Assembly: GCF_002813135.1 (NCBI RefSeq)
Contig: NZ_PHTY01000001.1
Span: 1,359,501 to 1,423,500, forward strand
Direction: 5' to 3'
Length of the DNA: 64,000 nt
From: Ulvibacter sp. MAR_2010_11
Lineage (GTDB): Bacteria; Bacteroidota; Bacteroidia; Flavobacteriales; Flavobacteriaceae
Shown: positions 52,452 to 60,267 of the stretch, in pieces
Numbering within the stretch: the first letter of the stretch is position 1
Layout: each line of letters begins with the position of its first letter
Made by a program: the position numbers and the translations under genes
The notes under the pieces: model-generated
Database searches by the model: none
What the model was told of the DNA's origin: nothing
The model's input: only the letters and a program-made list of their open reading frames with translations

Positions 52452-52539
52452 AGAGAGGTGGCCGAGTGGTCGAAGGCGCACGCCTGGAAAGTGTGTATAC
52501 GCCAAAAGCGTATCGAGGGTTCGAATCCCTTCCTCTCTG
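52452..52539 (+). tRNA. tRNA-Ser (anticodon GGA)
   Basis: An 88-nt class II tRNA. The acceptor stem AGAGAGG (52452-52458) pairs with CCTCTCT (52532-52538), with discriminator G at 52539. The D-arm is GGCCGAGTGGTCGAAGGC, the anticodon loop CTGGAAA holds GGA at 52486-52488, the long variable arm is TATACGC/GCGTATC, and the T-arm is GAGGGTTCGAATCCCTT. CCA is not encoded. It reads UCC and UCU codons. A repeat array starts 24 bp downstream. Confidence 0.97.
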
Positions 52540-52557
52540 CGAATGAAGGTACGAACG

Positions 52558-52600
52558 AAAAAATTTATCGAAGCTTGCTTCAGTAAATTTTTGAGTGAGT
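52558..52600. terminator. Probable tRNA-Ser terminator formed by the first repeat unit
   Basis: In the first unit the GAAGC/GCTTC hairpin is extended by flanking bases into an AAAAATTTA / TAAATTTTT outer stem, ending in T residues. This is a usable intrinsic terminator for the tRNA and exists in full only in this first copy. Confidence 0.55.
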
Positions 52601-53138
52601 AGCTTTAGATGCGGAGCATCTCAGTTCATTGCCAGTATAACCTCCGGGGATCATCGTTTTTGAACGAAGTGAGAAAATGGTAATCCCGGGAAAGCAGCAT
52701 TTATCGAAGCTTGCTTCAGTAAATTTTTGAGTGAGTAGCTTTAGATGCGGAGCATCTCAGTTCATTGCCAGTATAGCCTCCGGGGATCATCGTTTTTGAA
52801 CGAAGTGAGAAAATGGTAATCCCGGGAAAGCAGCATTTATCGAAGCTTGCTTCAGTAAATTTTTGAGTGAGTAGCTTTAGATGCGGAGCATCTCAGTTCA
52901 TTGCCAGCATAGCCTCCGGGGATCATCGTTTTTGAACGAAGTGAGAAAATGGTAATCCCGGGAAAGCAGCATTTATCGAAGCTTGCTTCAGTAAATTTTT
53001 GAGTGAGTAGCTTTAGATGCGGAGCATCTCAGTTCATTGCCAGCATAACCTCCAGGGATCATCATTTCTGAACGAAGTGAGAAAACGGTTTCCCCGGGAA
53101 AAGTAGAGTTTGTCGAAGCTTGCTTCAGCAAATTTTTG
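52564..53138 (+). repeat. Tandem array of 136-bp structured repeats after tRNA-Ser
   Basis: Four near-identical units start at 52564, 52700, 52836 and 52972 (periods 136, 136, 136), and a partial fifth starts at 53109 (period 137). Each full unit contains a terminator-like hairpin (GAAGC tt GCTTC inside TTTA/TAAA, followed by a T run), a hairpin AGATGC gga GCATCT, and an imperfect stem of CCGGG with CCCGG that encloses TCGTT tttg AACGA. Units 1-3 differ at only a few bases; unit 4 is more diverged. The fifth copy has TTTG/CAAA in place of TTTA/TAAA, so pairing is kept. No reading frame of useful length crosses the array. It looks like a non-coding, structure-selected repeat; strand assignment follows the tRNA and is not proven. 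Confidence 0.85.
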
Positions 53139-53350
53139 CACAGACACCTGTGTAATGATACAGCGCGAAAATGATTTTTATTTTTAACACAACAGTTTAA
53201 CCTGTTTAATTACCTTTAAACTTGTAATGTTTGTCTAACTCGCTTAATTGTTGGAAATACAGGCTTACAACTAAATTTATTCTTGGAGATTAACTAAATT
53301 ATTTTATATCTTTAAACCTTTAACTAAAAACAAACTTTAAGTCGATAGCA
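53139..53350 (+). promoter_or_regulatory. Gap between repeat array and exbB, with a possible promoter
   Basis: This A/T-rich 212-bp stretch has no gene. A one-mismatch -7 element TATCTTTA is at 53307-53314 with TTG at 53283-53285 (21 bp apart), giving a leader of about 30 nt for exbB. Nothing else was recognised. Confidence 0.45.
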
Positions 53351-54148
53351 ATGAAAAAATTATTTTCTATTATGGCAATTGCCGCACTAGTTTTTGCGGG
53401 ATCTTTTAACGCAAATGCTGCTCAAACAATGCCTACCAATGCACAATCTTTGGTAACTGCAGCTACAGTAACAATTATTCAAGATGAGGAGGCAGCCTCT
53501 ACCGAGGAGCCACAAGGGTGGCATCAGGTATTGAAACAACGTTTCATTGAAGGAGGACCCGGATTTATGGGAATCGTACTCTTGTGTCTAATTCTTGGAT
53601 TAGCAATTGCCATTGAGAGAATTATTTATTTGAATCTTTCAACAACTAATACTCAAAAATTAGCTGAAAATGTTGAAGATGCATTAAAAAGCGGTGGTGT
53701 TGAAGCAGCCAAGGAAGTTTGTAGAAATACGAAAGGACCGGTTGCCTCTATATATTATCAAGGTTTAGATCGAGCCGATGAGAGCATCGATGCTGCCGAA
53801 AAAGCTGTAATTGCTTATGGAGGTGTGCAAATGGGACAATTAGAGAAAAATGTATCCTGGATATCGTTGTTCATCGCTTTGGCTCCAATGCTTGGTTTCA
53901 TGGGAACGGTAATAGGTATGATTTTGGCATTCGATAAAATTGAAGCTGCCGGAGACATGAACCCATCGTTAGTAGCGGGAGGTATTAAAGTAGCATTATT
54001 AACAACAGTATTTGGTTTGATTGTTGCTATTATCCTTCAGATTTTTTATAACTACATCATTGCTAAAATTGATAGCATAGTTAACAGTATGGAAGATGCT
54101 TCTATTACGTTAATAGATATGTTGGTTGACTACAAAAACAAAAGATAA
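53351..54148 (+). CDS. exbB: MotA/TolQ/ExbB proton channel protein
   Basis: A 265-residue inner-membrane protein of the ExbB family. It begins with a signal-like segment (MKKLFSIMAIAALVFAGSFNANAAQ) and a ~30-residue spacer, then three membrane helices: FMGIVLLCLILGLAIAIERI, VSWISLFIALAPMLGFMGTVIGMILAF and VALLTTVFGLIVAIILQIFY. ExbB pentamers house ExbD and use proton motive force to energise TonB, driving the TonB-dependent receptors seen elsewhere in this window. First gene of a four-gene cluster with a membrane protein and two exbD genes. A terminator follows the second exbD, and the PorT-like gene beyond it has its own -7 element. Confidence 0.93.
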   Translation: MKKLFSIMAIAALVFAGSFNANAAQTMPTNAQSLVTAATVTIIQDEEAASTEEPQGWHQVLKQRFIEGGPGFMGIVLLCLILGLAIAIERIIYLNLSTTNTQKLAENVEDALKSGGVEAAKEVCRNTKGPVASIYYQGLDRADESIDAAEKAVIAYGGVQMGQLEKNVSWISLFIALAPMLGFMGTVIGMILAFDKIEAAGDMNPSLVAGGIKVALLTTVFGLIVAIILQIFYNYIIAKIDSIVNSMEDASITLIDMLVDYKNKR

Positions 54149-54166
54149 TTTAAAACACACCACGTA

Positions 54167-54598
54167 ATGGGTTTACATAAAATATTAAAAATTGTGGCAT
54201 TACTCCTTAGTGTGGCGGGAATCATTTTCCTTGCTATGATTATTTCAAAAGGAGATGATGCTGTTAGAGCTACCGGAGCCGGAGTGGATGGATTTCTGTA
54301 TGTAGCATACATCATATTTGCGTTAGTACTATTATTCGTATTGGTCTTTGTACTTAAGGGACTGGCTGCTGGAAATATCAAAAAAACACTTATATCTGTT
54401 GGATTGTTTCTTGCTATCGTTGTGGTTTCTTATGTGATGGCTTCAAGTGATGTCACTGGTTTACCATTGGTAGACGGGGCTCCAATTTCGGAGAGTGGCT
54501 CTAAATGGGTGAGTACAGGTTTAAACGTATTTACTGTTATGGCAGTACTCGCTGTGGCGGCTATGGTTTTCAGCGGAATTAAAAAAGTAACAAAATAA
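54167..54598 (+). CDS. Four-helix membrane protein in the exbBD operon
   Basis: A 143-residue protein with four predicted helices (ILKIVALLLSVAGIIFLAMII, FLYVAYIIFALVLLFVLVFVL, TLISVGLFLAIVVVSYVMAS, VFTVMAVLAVAAMVFSGI). I know no functional name for it. It lies 18 bp after exbB and its stop overlaps the start of the first exbD gene (ATG at 54598), so it is co-translated with them and probably belongs to the energising complex. Residues SDVTGLPLVDGAPISESGSKW make a periplasmic loop. Confidence 0.82.
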   Translation: MGLHKILKIVALLLSVAGIIFLAMIISKGDDAVRATGAGVDGFLYVAYIIFALVLLFVLVFVLKGLAAGNIKKTLISVGLFLAIVVVSYVMASSDVTGLPLVDGAPISESGSKWVSTGLNVFTVMAVLAVAAMVFSGIKKVTK

Positions 54599-55224
54599 TG
54601 GCTAGAAGAGCAACACCCGAAGTTAATGCAGGGTCTATGGCAGACATCGCATTCCTACTTCTTATCTTTTTCTTGGTAACAACTACCATTGAAAAAGACA
54701 AGGGGATTGCGCGACAATTGCCACCAATTGATGACCAGCAACAGGAAGACGTTATAATAAAGCAGAAGAACTTATTCATTGTTAATGTGAATAAGAGTGA
54801 TCAATTGCTTGTTGAAGAAGAGTTAATGGACATTAAAAACCTGAGGCAAGCTGCTATCGACTTTTTAGATAATGGTGGTGCTCCTTCCGGAAGTCCGTTG
54901 TACTGTGACTATTGCAAAGGAAAACGTGATGTTGCATCATCAGACAATCCCGATAAGGCTGTAATCTCGGTTCAGAATGATAGACTAACGTCCTATAAGA
55001 TGTACATCGCTGTACAAAATGAATTGGTTGCAGCTTATAATTTCCTAAGAGACCGTGAATCGCAACGTTTATACGGCTGGAAATTTACTGAAATGAAAAA
55101 AGCGATCGATGAAGGTAATGTGAAAGGTGATGCAGCGGAAGCTTTGACGCCGAAAATGGAGAACATTCAGACGTTATTTCCTTTAAAACTTTCAGAAGCA
55201 CAACCTAAAAAGCAAGGACAATAA
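54598..55224 (+). CDS. exbD: ExbD/TolR-family protein, first copy
   Basis: A 208-residue inner-membrane protein with one N-terminal helix preceded by VNAGSMADIAFLLLIFFLVTTTI. The conserved Asp in the helix (MADIAFLL) is the proton-carrying residue. The periplasmic domain is longer than usual and contains a CDYCKGKRD cysteine pair that could form a disulfide. It overlaps the preceding gene by one base. The second ExbD follows 12 bp later; the two may form a heteromer inside the ExbB pentamer. Confidence 0.92.
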   Translation: MARRATPEVNAGSMADIAFLLLIFFLVTTTIEKDKGIARQLPPIDDQQQEDVIIKQKNLFIVNVNKSDQLLVEEELMDIKNLRQAAIDFLDNGGAPSGSPLYCDYCKGKRDVASSDNPDKAVISVQNDRLTSYKMYIAVQNELVAAYNFLRDRESQRLYGWKFTEMKKAIDEGNVKGDAAEALTPKMENIQTLFPLKLSEAQPKKQGQ

Positions 55225-55236
55225 ATAGAATAGAAT

Positions 55237-55710
55237 ATGTCAAAATTCACAAAGAAAAAAAGTAGTGAGTTGCCGGCCGTAAATACAGCCTCCTTACCGG
55301 ATATTGTATTTATGTTGTTATTCTTCTTTATGGTAGTTACCGTATTGCGAGAAGACAATTTGCTGGTGCAAAACACCTTGCCAAAAGCAGATCAAGTTGA
55401 AAAGCTGGAGAAAGATCGTGCCGTATATATTTATGCGGGAAAGCCAAGTTCAAGATACCAGGATAAGTACGGAACAGAAGGAAAAATTCAAATTGGTGAT
55501 AAGTATACAGACGTTACTAACATTAAATTTGCATTAACCGAATTGCGTGCAAAATTACGTCCCGAACTACAAGATAAGGTGATGGTTGCTTTAAAAGTAG
55601 ATGAAAAAACCAACACCGGACTTGTTTCAGATATAAAACAAGAGTTACGTGAATTAAATATGCTTAAAATTATTTATATCACAACTCCGGGGAACGAGAC
55701 CGAAGAATAG
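55237..55710 (+). CDS. exbD: ExbD/TolR-family protein, second copy
   Basis: A 157-residue ExbD with the helix VNTASLPDIVFMLLFFFMVVTVL, where the Asp in LPDIVFML matches the proton site of the first copy. It lacks the cysteine insertion and is closer to standard length. The C-terminal domain ends KQELRELNMLKIIYITTP, family-typical. It is the last gene before a strong terminator. Confidence 0.92.
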   Translation: MSKFTKKKSSELPAVNTASLPDIVFMLLFFFMVVTVLREDNLLVQNTLPKADQVEKLEKDRAVYIYAGKPSSRYQDKYGTEGKIQIGDKYTDVTNIKFALTELRAKLRPELQDKVMVALKVDEKTNTGLVSDIKQELRELNMLKIIYITTPGNETEE

Positions 55711-55732
55711 ACTCATTTTTGAGAGAATATTT

Positions 55733-55766
55733 AAAACGCCTTGATACGAATCAAGGCGTTTTTTTG
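55733..55766 (+). terminator. Terminator of the exbBD operon
   Basis: AAAACGCCTTGAT, loop acga, ATCAAGGCGTTTT with further T residues, 22 bp after the second exbD stop. Confidence 0.92.
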
Positions 55767-55800
55767 TTTCAAATAATAGAAATAAATTTATCTTTAACCT

Positions 55801-56502
55801 ATGTCACACAGGCTTTATTTTGTATTTCTCTATTTTCTGATAATGGGCACTAGTGCTATGCGCTCTCAAGAAATATCCGAAAAAAAGATCGATTCCTTGT
55901 ACAGAGAAGATCAGTTCTATGTAGGGGCTACCTATAATTTATTGACATCGGTCCCGGACGATGTTAGTATTCGAGGACTTTCGGGAGGATTTCAATTTGG
56001 GTATTTACGCGACATGCCTCTTAATCAAAGGCGAAATGTGGCAATCGCTATTGGAGCAGGAATTTCTTTCGATAGGTACGGGCAAACACTTTTTATTGGT
56101 GAAACTGAAGGGGAACAGACTATATTTTCTGTGCTGGATGATGAGATAGATTACAATAGCAATCGCTTTAGTACAGCCATCATTGAGGCGCCTGTTGAGT
56201 TCAGATGGAGGACTTCCACACCCCAAGCCTATAAATTTTGGCGAGTTTATGCAGGTTTTAAAGTAGGATACGCTTATTGGTTCAAGTCTACATTTAAACA
56301 ATCCAATAACAATGTTTCACAAACCAATGTTCCCGAATTTGAGCGTGTCCGACTTGGAGCAACGCTAAGTTTTGGATATAATACGTTTAACTTTTATGCC
56401 TATTACAGTATCAATCCCTTCTTTAAAGATGCGGTTACTATCGAAGGTGAGCCGGTTGATTTCAGAACGGTTAAAATTGGATTGATGTTCTATATTTTAT
56501 AA
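55801..56502 (+). CDS. PorT-family outer-membrane beta-barrel protein
   Basis: A 233-residue barrel with a signal peptide (LYFVFLYFLIMGTSAMRSQ). Alternating aromatic strands (FYVGATYNLLTSVP, GGFQFGYLRDMPLN, WRVYAGFKVGYAYWFKSTF) and the end VKIGLMFYIL fit the PorT family, a factor linked to type IX secretion in Porphyromonas. A -7-like element TATCTTTA at 55789-55796 lies only 4 bp before the ATG, so it has its own near-leaderless promoter. The T9SS-exported M36 protease in this window shows that the system is present in the organism. The PorT role is inferred from family likeness. Confidence 0.8.
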   Translation: MSHRLYFVFLYFLIMGTSAMRSQEISEKKIDSLYREDQFYVGATYNLLTSVPDDVSIRGLSGGFQFGYLRDMPLNQRRNVAIAIGAGISFDRYGQTLFIGETEGEQTIFSVLDDEIDYNSNRFSTAIIEAPVEFRWRTSTPQAYKFWRVYAGFKVGYAYWFKSTFKQSNNNVSQTNVPEFERVRLGATLSFGYNTFNFYAYYSINPFFKDAVTIEGEPVDFRTVKIGLMFYIL

Positions 56503-57102
56503 CCAAAAGTTTATCAAAATTAGTTGTGGAATACAGCCTACAAAAAAACCGACCACCAATTCAATTCCGTTGTGAGATTCGGTATGAAGTCTCGAAGAAG
56601 CTACCCACCCATTAAAAAAGAAGAAGATGGCAATCCACAATAACATATTCACCTTAAAATGGACGCTAAGGGCAATTAGAAACATGGTAACCCCTGCAAT
56701 GGCCATTTGATGTAAACTAATCTTAAAATTTAAAAAAACAAGTAATAAGGCCGTAATAGCCGAAAACAGAATCCCCACAAAGAAGTAATACATCTCAACA
56801 CTATCGTAAGGATCAAATACCATTTTTATAATGAGCAATAACAGCACACATTGAATCATTAACGGCACTTTACGCTCCTTAACCTCCTCAAGATGGATCG
56901 AGGTGACAACGTTTAAATTTTTCAGAAGAAAAAATGAAATTAACGGGATTAGCAGCGTGATAATGATAACGGCTGCCAGCTTGGCTCTTACCAATTCCGG
57001 CTCAACATAGCGCGGCGTAATAATAAAATATAAAAACGTGCCCAAAAGAGGCATCAAAAGAGGATGCAGTAAATAGGCGGCGATACGTAGGAAGTGATTC
57101 AT
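56497..57102 (-). CDS. Integral membrane protein, possible PAP2-like
   Basis: A 201-residue protein with about six membrane helices (AAYLLHPLLMPLLGTFLYFII; AAVIIITLLIPLISFFLL; IQCVLLLLIIKMV; YYFFVGILFSAITALLLVFL; MAIAGVTMFLIALSVHF; IAIFFFFNGWVASSRLHTE). The segment SSRLHTESHNGIELVVGFFVG resembles the third motif of PAP2 phosphatases (Ser-Arg, His, Asp/Glu), but the first motif is missing, so activity is doubtful. It is the downstream neighbour of rpoN with zero spacing (shared base 57102) and overlaps the PorT-like gene end by 6 bp. Confidence 0.75.
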   Translation of the reverse strand: MNHFLRIAAYLLHPLLMPLLGTFLYFIITPRYVEPELVRAKLAAVIIITLLIPLISFFLLKNLNVVTSIHLEEVKERKVPLMIQCVLLLLIIKMVFDPYDSVEMYYFFVGILFSAITALLLVFLNFKISLHQMAIAGVTMFLIALSVHFKVNMLLWIAIFFFFNGWVASSRLHTESHNGIELVVGFFVGCIPQLILINFWL

Positions 57103-58568
57103 TAAATTTCTTTTCGGAGTCTGGCAACTGGCAAATCCAACTGTTCTCTGTATTTAGCGATGGTTCGTCGAGCAATGGGATAGCCTTTCTCTTTTAATAT
57201 TTTCGCTAATTTATCGTCGGTTAATGGCTTTCGTTTGTTCTCTTCTCCAATTGTAATTTCCAGGATCTTTTTTATTTCTTTGGTTGAAACATCCTCCCCC
57301 TGATCATTTTTCATCGACTCACTGAAAAACTCTTTAATAAGTTTGGTTCCGTATGGAGTATCTACATATTTACTGTTCGCTACCCGCGAAACTGTCGATA
57401 CATCCATTCCAATTTTATCTGCAATGTCCTTAAGAATCATCGGTTTCAACTTTCGCTCATCTCCCGACAGAAAATATTCTTCCTGGTGATGCATAATAGA
57501 ATTCATAGTGACAAACAGTGTTTGCTGTCGTTGCTTTATGGCATCGATAAACCACTTGGCAGCATCCAGTTTTTGCTTTATAAAAATGACAGCATCTTTT
57601 TGCGACTTCGACTTGTCTTTGGATTCTTTATACCCCTTCAACATATCGGTGTATTCTCGCGAAACATGAAGCTCGGGAGCATTTCTTCCATTTAGTGTAA
57701 GATCCAATTCTCCATCGATTATCTTGATGGCAAAATCCGGGACCACATGTTCTACCATGCGTGTATTTCCCGAATACGTTCCGCCCGGCTTCGGGTTTAA
57801 GCTTTCGACTTCATGAATAGCATCCCGTAATTGGTCTTCGGTGATGTCGAATTTCTGAAGGAGTTTCTTGTAATGTTTTTTTGAAAACTGATCAAAAACT
57901 TCTTCAATAATTTTGGTAGCCAAAACCACCGAAGGTGTTTCCTCTTTTCGTTTCAGTTGAATTAATAAACACTCCTGAAGACTTCGCGCACCTACTCCGG
58001 CCGGATCCAATTCCTGTACAATTTGTAAGACTTTTTCAATCTTTTTTTCGGTAGTATACACATTTTGAGTAAAGGCCAAATCGTCTACAATATCCCGAAG
58101 CTCTCTTCGTATATAACCGCTTTCATCTACACTTCCCACCAAAAAAAGCGCAATTTCTTCCTCCTCTTCGTCCAAACGATAGGTGCTTAACTGCTGCATT
58201 AAATGCTGATTAAAAGAAGTACCGGAAGCATAAGGCGTTTGCCTTTCTTCATCGTCGGCACTGTAGTTATTGGCAGACAATTTATAACTGGGGGTTTCAT
58301 CATCACTCAGATAATCATCCACATTAATATCGGTTTCAATTACTTCCGAACCCTCGTCATAATCTTCATCGTATGAATCTTCATTGCTAAAATCGTCATC
58401 AAAGGCATCCTCTTCGTCCTTGCCGGTTTCCAAGGCCGGATTTTCCTCCATTTCCTGTGAGATACGTTGCTCAAATGCCTGCGTAGGCAATTGTATCAAC
58501 TTCATCAATTGGATTTGTTGAGGTGATAACTTCTGAGATAACTTAAAGTTTAATTGTTGCTTTAGCAT
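57102..58568 (-). CDS. rpoN: RNA polymerase sigma-54 factor
   Basis: A 488-residue sigma-54. Region I is Gln/Leu-rich (QQLNFKLSQKLSPQQIQLMKLIQLP). Region II is acidic (TGKDEEDAFDDDFSNEDSYDEDYDEG...). The core-binding domain contains ELDPAGVGARSLQECLLIQL. The C-terminal DNA-binding domain has the HTH DKIGMDVSTVSRVANSKYVDTPYGTKLIKEFFSE and the RpoN box ARRTIAKYREQL. It recognises -24/-12 promoters and needs AAA+ activators, none of which is encoded here. Probably cotranscribed with the downstream membrane protein. Confidence 0.96.
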   Translation of the reverse strand: MLKQQLNFKLSQKLSPQQIQLMKLIQLPTQAFEQRISQEMEENPALETGKDEEDAFDDDFSNEDSYDEDYDEGSEVIETDINVDDYLSDDETPSYKLSANNYSADDEERQTPYASGTSFNQHLMQQLSTYRLDEEEEEIALFLVGSVDESGYIRRELRDIVDDLAFTQNVYTTEKKIEKVLQIVQELDPAGVGARSLQECLLIQLKRKEETPSVVLATKIIEEVFDQFSKKHYKKLLQKFDITEDQLRDAIHEVESLNPKPGGTYSGNTRMVEHVVPDFAIKIIDGELDLTLNGRNAPELHVSREYTDMLKGYKESKDKSKSQKDAVIFIKQKLDAAKWFIDAIKQRQQTLFVTMNSIMHHQEEYFLSGDERKLKPMILKDIADKIGMDVSTVSRVANSKYVDTPYGTKLIKEFFSESMKNDQGEDVSTKEIKKILEITIGEENKRKPLTDDKLAKILKEKGYPIARRTIAKYREQLDLPVARLRKEI

Positions 58569-58712
58569 AGAGTTTTGAAACGTACTTATAAAGTTAAAAA
58601 AAACCAGCTATTTTATTGAAAAAGCAGCCAGTTTTAATATAAGCTTGTGATAATTTACATAAAGCAGTCATTTGTTGTGTTGCAACCAAAACACTACCCA
58701 GCAGTAAGCCAT

Positions 58713-60155
58713 TTAGAATTCAGCATTTCCGGGGGTTCGAGGATAGGGTATTACATCACGAATATTTCCCATCCCCGTAACAAATTGTACCAACCGCTCA
58801 AAGCCTAGCCCAAAACCACTGTGCACTGCTGTGCCAAACTTCCTTAGATCCAAATACCAATACAATTCGTCATGAGGAATCCCCATGTCCTCCATTTTTT
58901 TCTTCAATACATCATACCGTTCTTCCCGCTGCGAACCTCCTACTATTTCTCCAATACCGGGAAAAAGTACGTCCATGGCGCGTACAGTCTTCCCATCGTC
59001 GTTTAAGCGCATGTAAAACGACTTAATGTTGGCAGGATAATCGAATAAAATAACAGGACATTTAAAGTGTTTTTCTACTAAAAACCGTTCGTGCTCACTT
59101 TGTAAATCGGCACCCCACTCCTCGATGATGTATTTAAACTTTTTCTTCTGATTGGGTTTGGATCGTTTTAAGATTTCAATAGCTTCGGTATAGCTTACTC
59201 TTTTAAAGTTGTTTTCCAGTACAAACTGCAGTTTGTTGCGTAGCGACATCTCACTGCGCTCTGCTTCGGGTTTGTTCTTTTCTTCTTCCAGCAAACGGTT
59301 TTCTAAAAATTCGATATCATCACCACAGTTGTCCAGAGCGTATTTTATCACATATTTGATAAAATCTTCCGCCAGATCCATGTTTCCGTCCAAATCGCAG
59401 AAAGCTATTTCGGGTTCAATCATCCAGAACTCGGCAAGGTGACGTGAAGTGTTGGAGTTTTCGGCTCTAAATGTAGGTCCGAAGGTATATACCTTACCCA
59501 ATCCCATCGCATAAGTTTCAGCTTCCAGCTGACCACTTACTGTAAGGTTCGTTTCTTTTTCGAAGAAATCTTCCTTATAGTTGATATTTCCATCTTTATC
59601 CTTTGGCGGATTTTTAGGATCTAAAGCGCTTACTCGAAACATCTCCCCGGCACCTTCGGCATCACTTCCGGTAATTATGGGAGAGTGCATATAAAAGAAT
59701 CCGTTTTTCTGAAAATATTCATGTACGCCAAAGGCCAGTTTTGATCTCAGGCGCATAACTGCACCGAAAGTATTGGTTCTAACCCGCAAATGCGCCTGTT
59801 CCCGCAAGGTTTCCAGCGTATGACGTTTGGGAGATAAAATGGTTAATTTTACTTCTTCGGGATCTGCTTCGCCTAAAATTTCGACGGTAGTAACCTGCAC
59901 TTCAACATTCTGACCCTGCCCTTGGCTTTCTACCAGCAATCCTTTTACTTCAATGGCCGCGCCAACCGTAATTTTTTTAAGAACGTCTTCTTCAAATTTT
60001 TCAAAATCGACAACACATTGTAAATTATGAATTGTAGATCCGTCGTTCATTGCAATAAATCGATTGCTTCGGAAGGAACGTACCCAACCTTTCACTGTTA
60101 CTTCATGTAAGCTGGGCTCACTCTGCAATAAGGTCTTAATTTCTGTATGCTGCAT
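58713..60155 (-). CDS. asnS: Asparaginyl-tRNA synthetase
   Basis: Class II synthetase for tRNA-Asn, 480 residues. OB-fold N-terminus (EVTVKGWVRSFRSNRFIAMNDGST). Motif 2 region is TFGPTFRAENSNTSRHLAEFWMIEPE. Motif 3 is SGFGLGFERLVQFVTGMGNIRDVIPYPRTPG, whose end is typical of AsnRS. The SDAEGAGEMFRV motif marks the Asx-tRNA branch. With aspS also present, the organism charges tRNA-Asn directly. A -7-like TATCTTTA (minus strand, 60176-60183) lies 20 bp upstream. The 143-bp gap to rpoN holds no gene. Confidence 0.96.
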   Translation of the reverse strand: MQHTEIKTLLQSEPSLHEVTVKGWVRSFRSNRFIAMNDGSTIHNLQCVVDFEKFEEDVLKKITVGAAIEVKGLLVESQGQGQNVEVQVTTVEILGEADPEEVKLTILSPKRHTLETLREQAHLRVRTNTFGAVMRLRSKLAFGVHEYFQKNGFFYMHSPIITGSDAEGAGEMFRVSALDPKNPPKDKDGNINYKEDFFEKETNLTVSGQLEAETYAMGLGKVYTFGPTFRAENSNTSRHLAEFWMIEPEIAFCDLDGNMDLAEDFIKYVIKYALDNCGDDIEFLENRLLEEEKNKPEAERSEMSLRNKLQFVLENNFKRVSYTEAIEILKRSKPNQKKKFKYIIEEWGADLQSEHERFLVEKHFKCPVILFDYPANIKSFYMRLNDDGKTVRAMDVLFPGIGEIVGGSQREERYDVLKKKMEDMGIPHDELYWYLDLRKFGTAVHSGFGLGFERLVQFVTGMGNIRDVIPYPRTPGNAEF

Positions 60156-60267
60156 GGTTCAATTTTTTCAGGGGGTAAAGATACTTTTAAATAAAATTTC
60201 AAAAAAATAAATTCCTATTTCAGATTAAGAATCTAGTATAAATAAAGTGGCTACTTTTTGAATTGAT

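Noticed and set aside
52564-53138. CRISPR array
   Set aside because: The whole 136-bp unit is repeated without unique spacers, and no cas genes are near.
52452-53138. Integration site of a mobile element at tRNA-Ser
   Set aside because: No integrase, no direct copy of the tRNA 3' end, and the genes beyond the array are core functions.
56497-57102. Active PAP2 phosphatase
   Set aside because: Only a motif resembling the third PAP2 signature is visible; the first motif is absent, so only a membrane-protein call is given.
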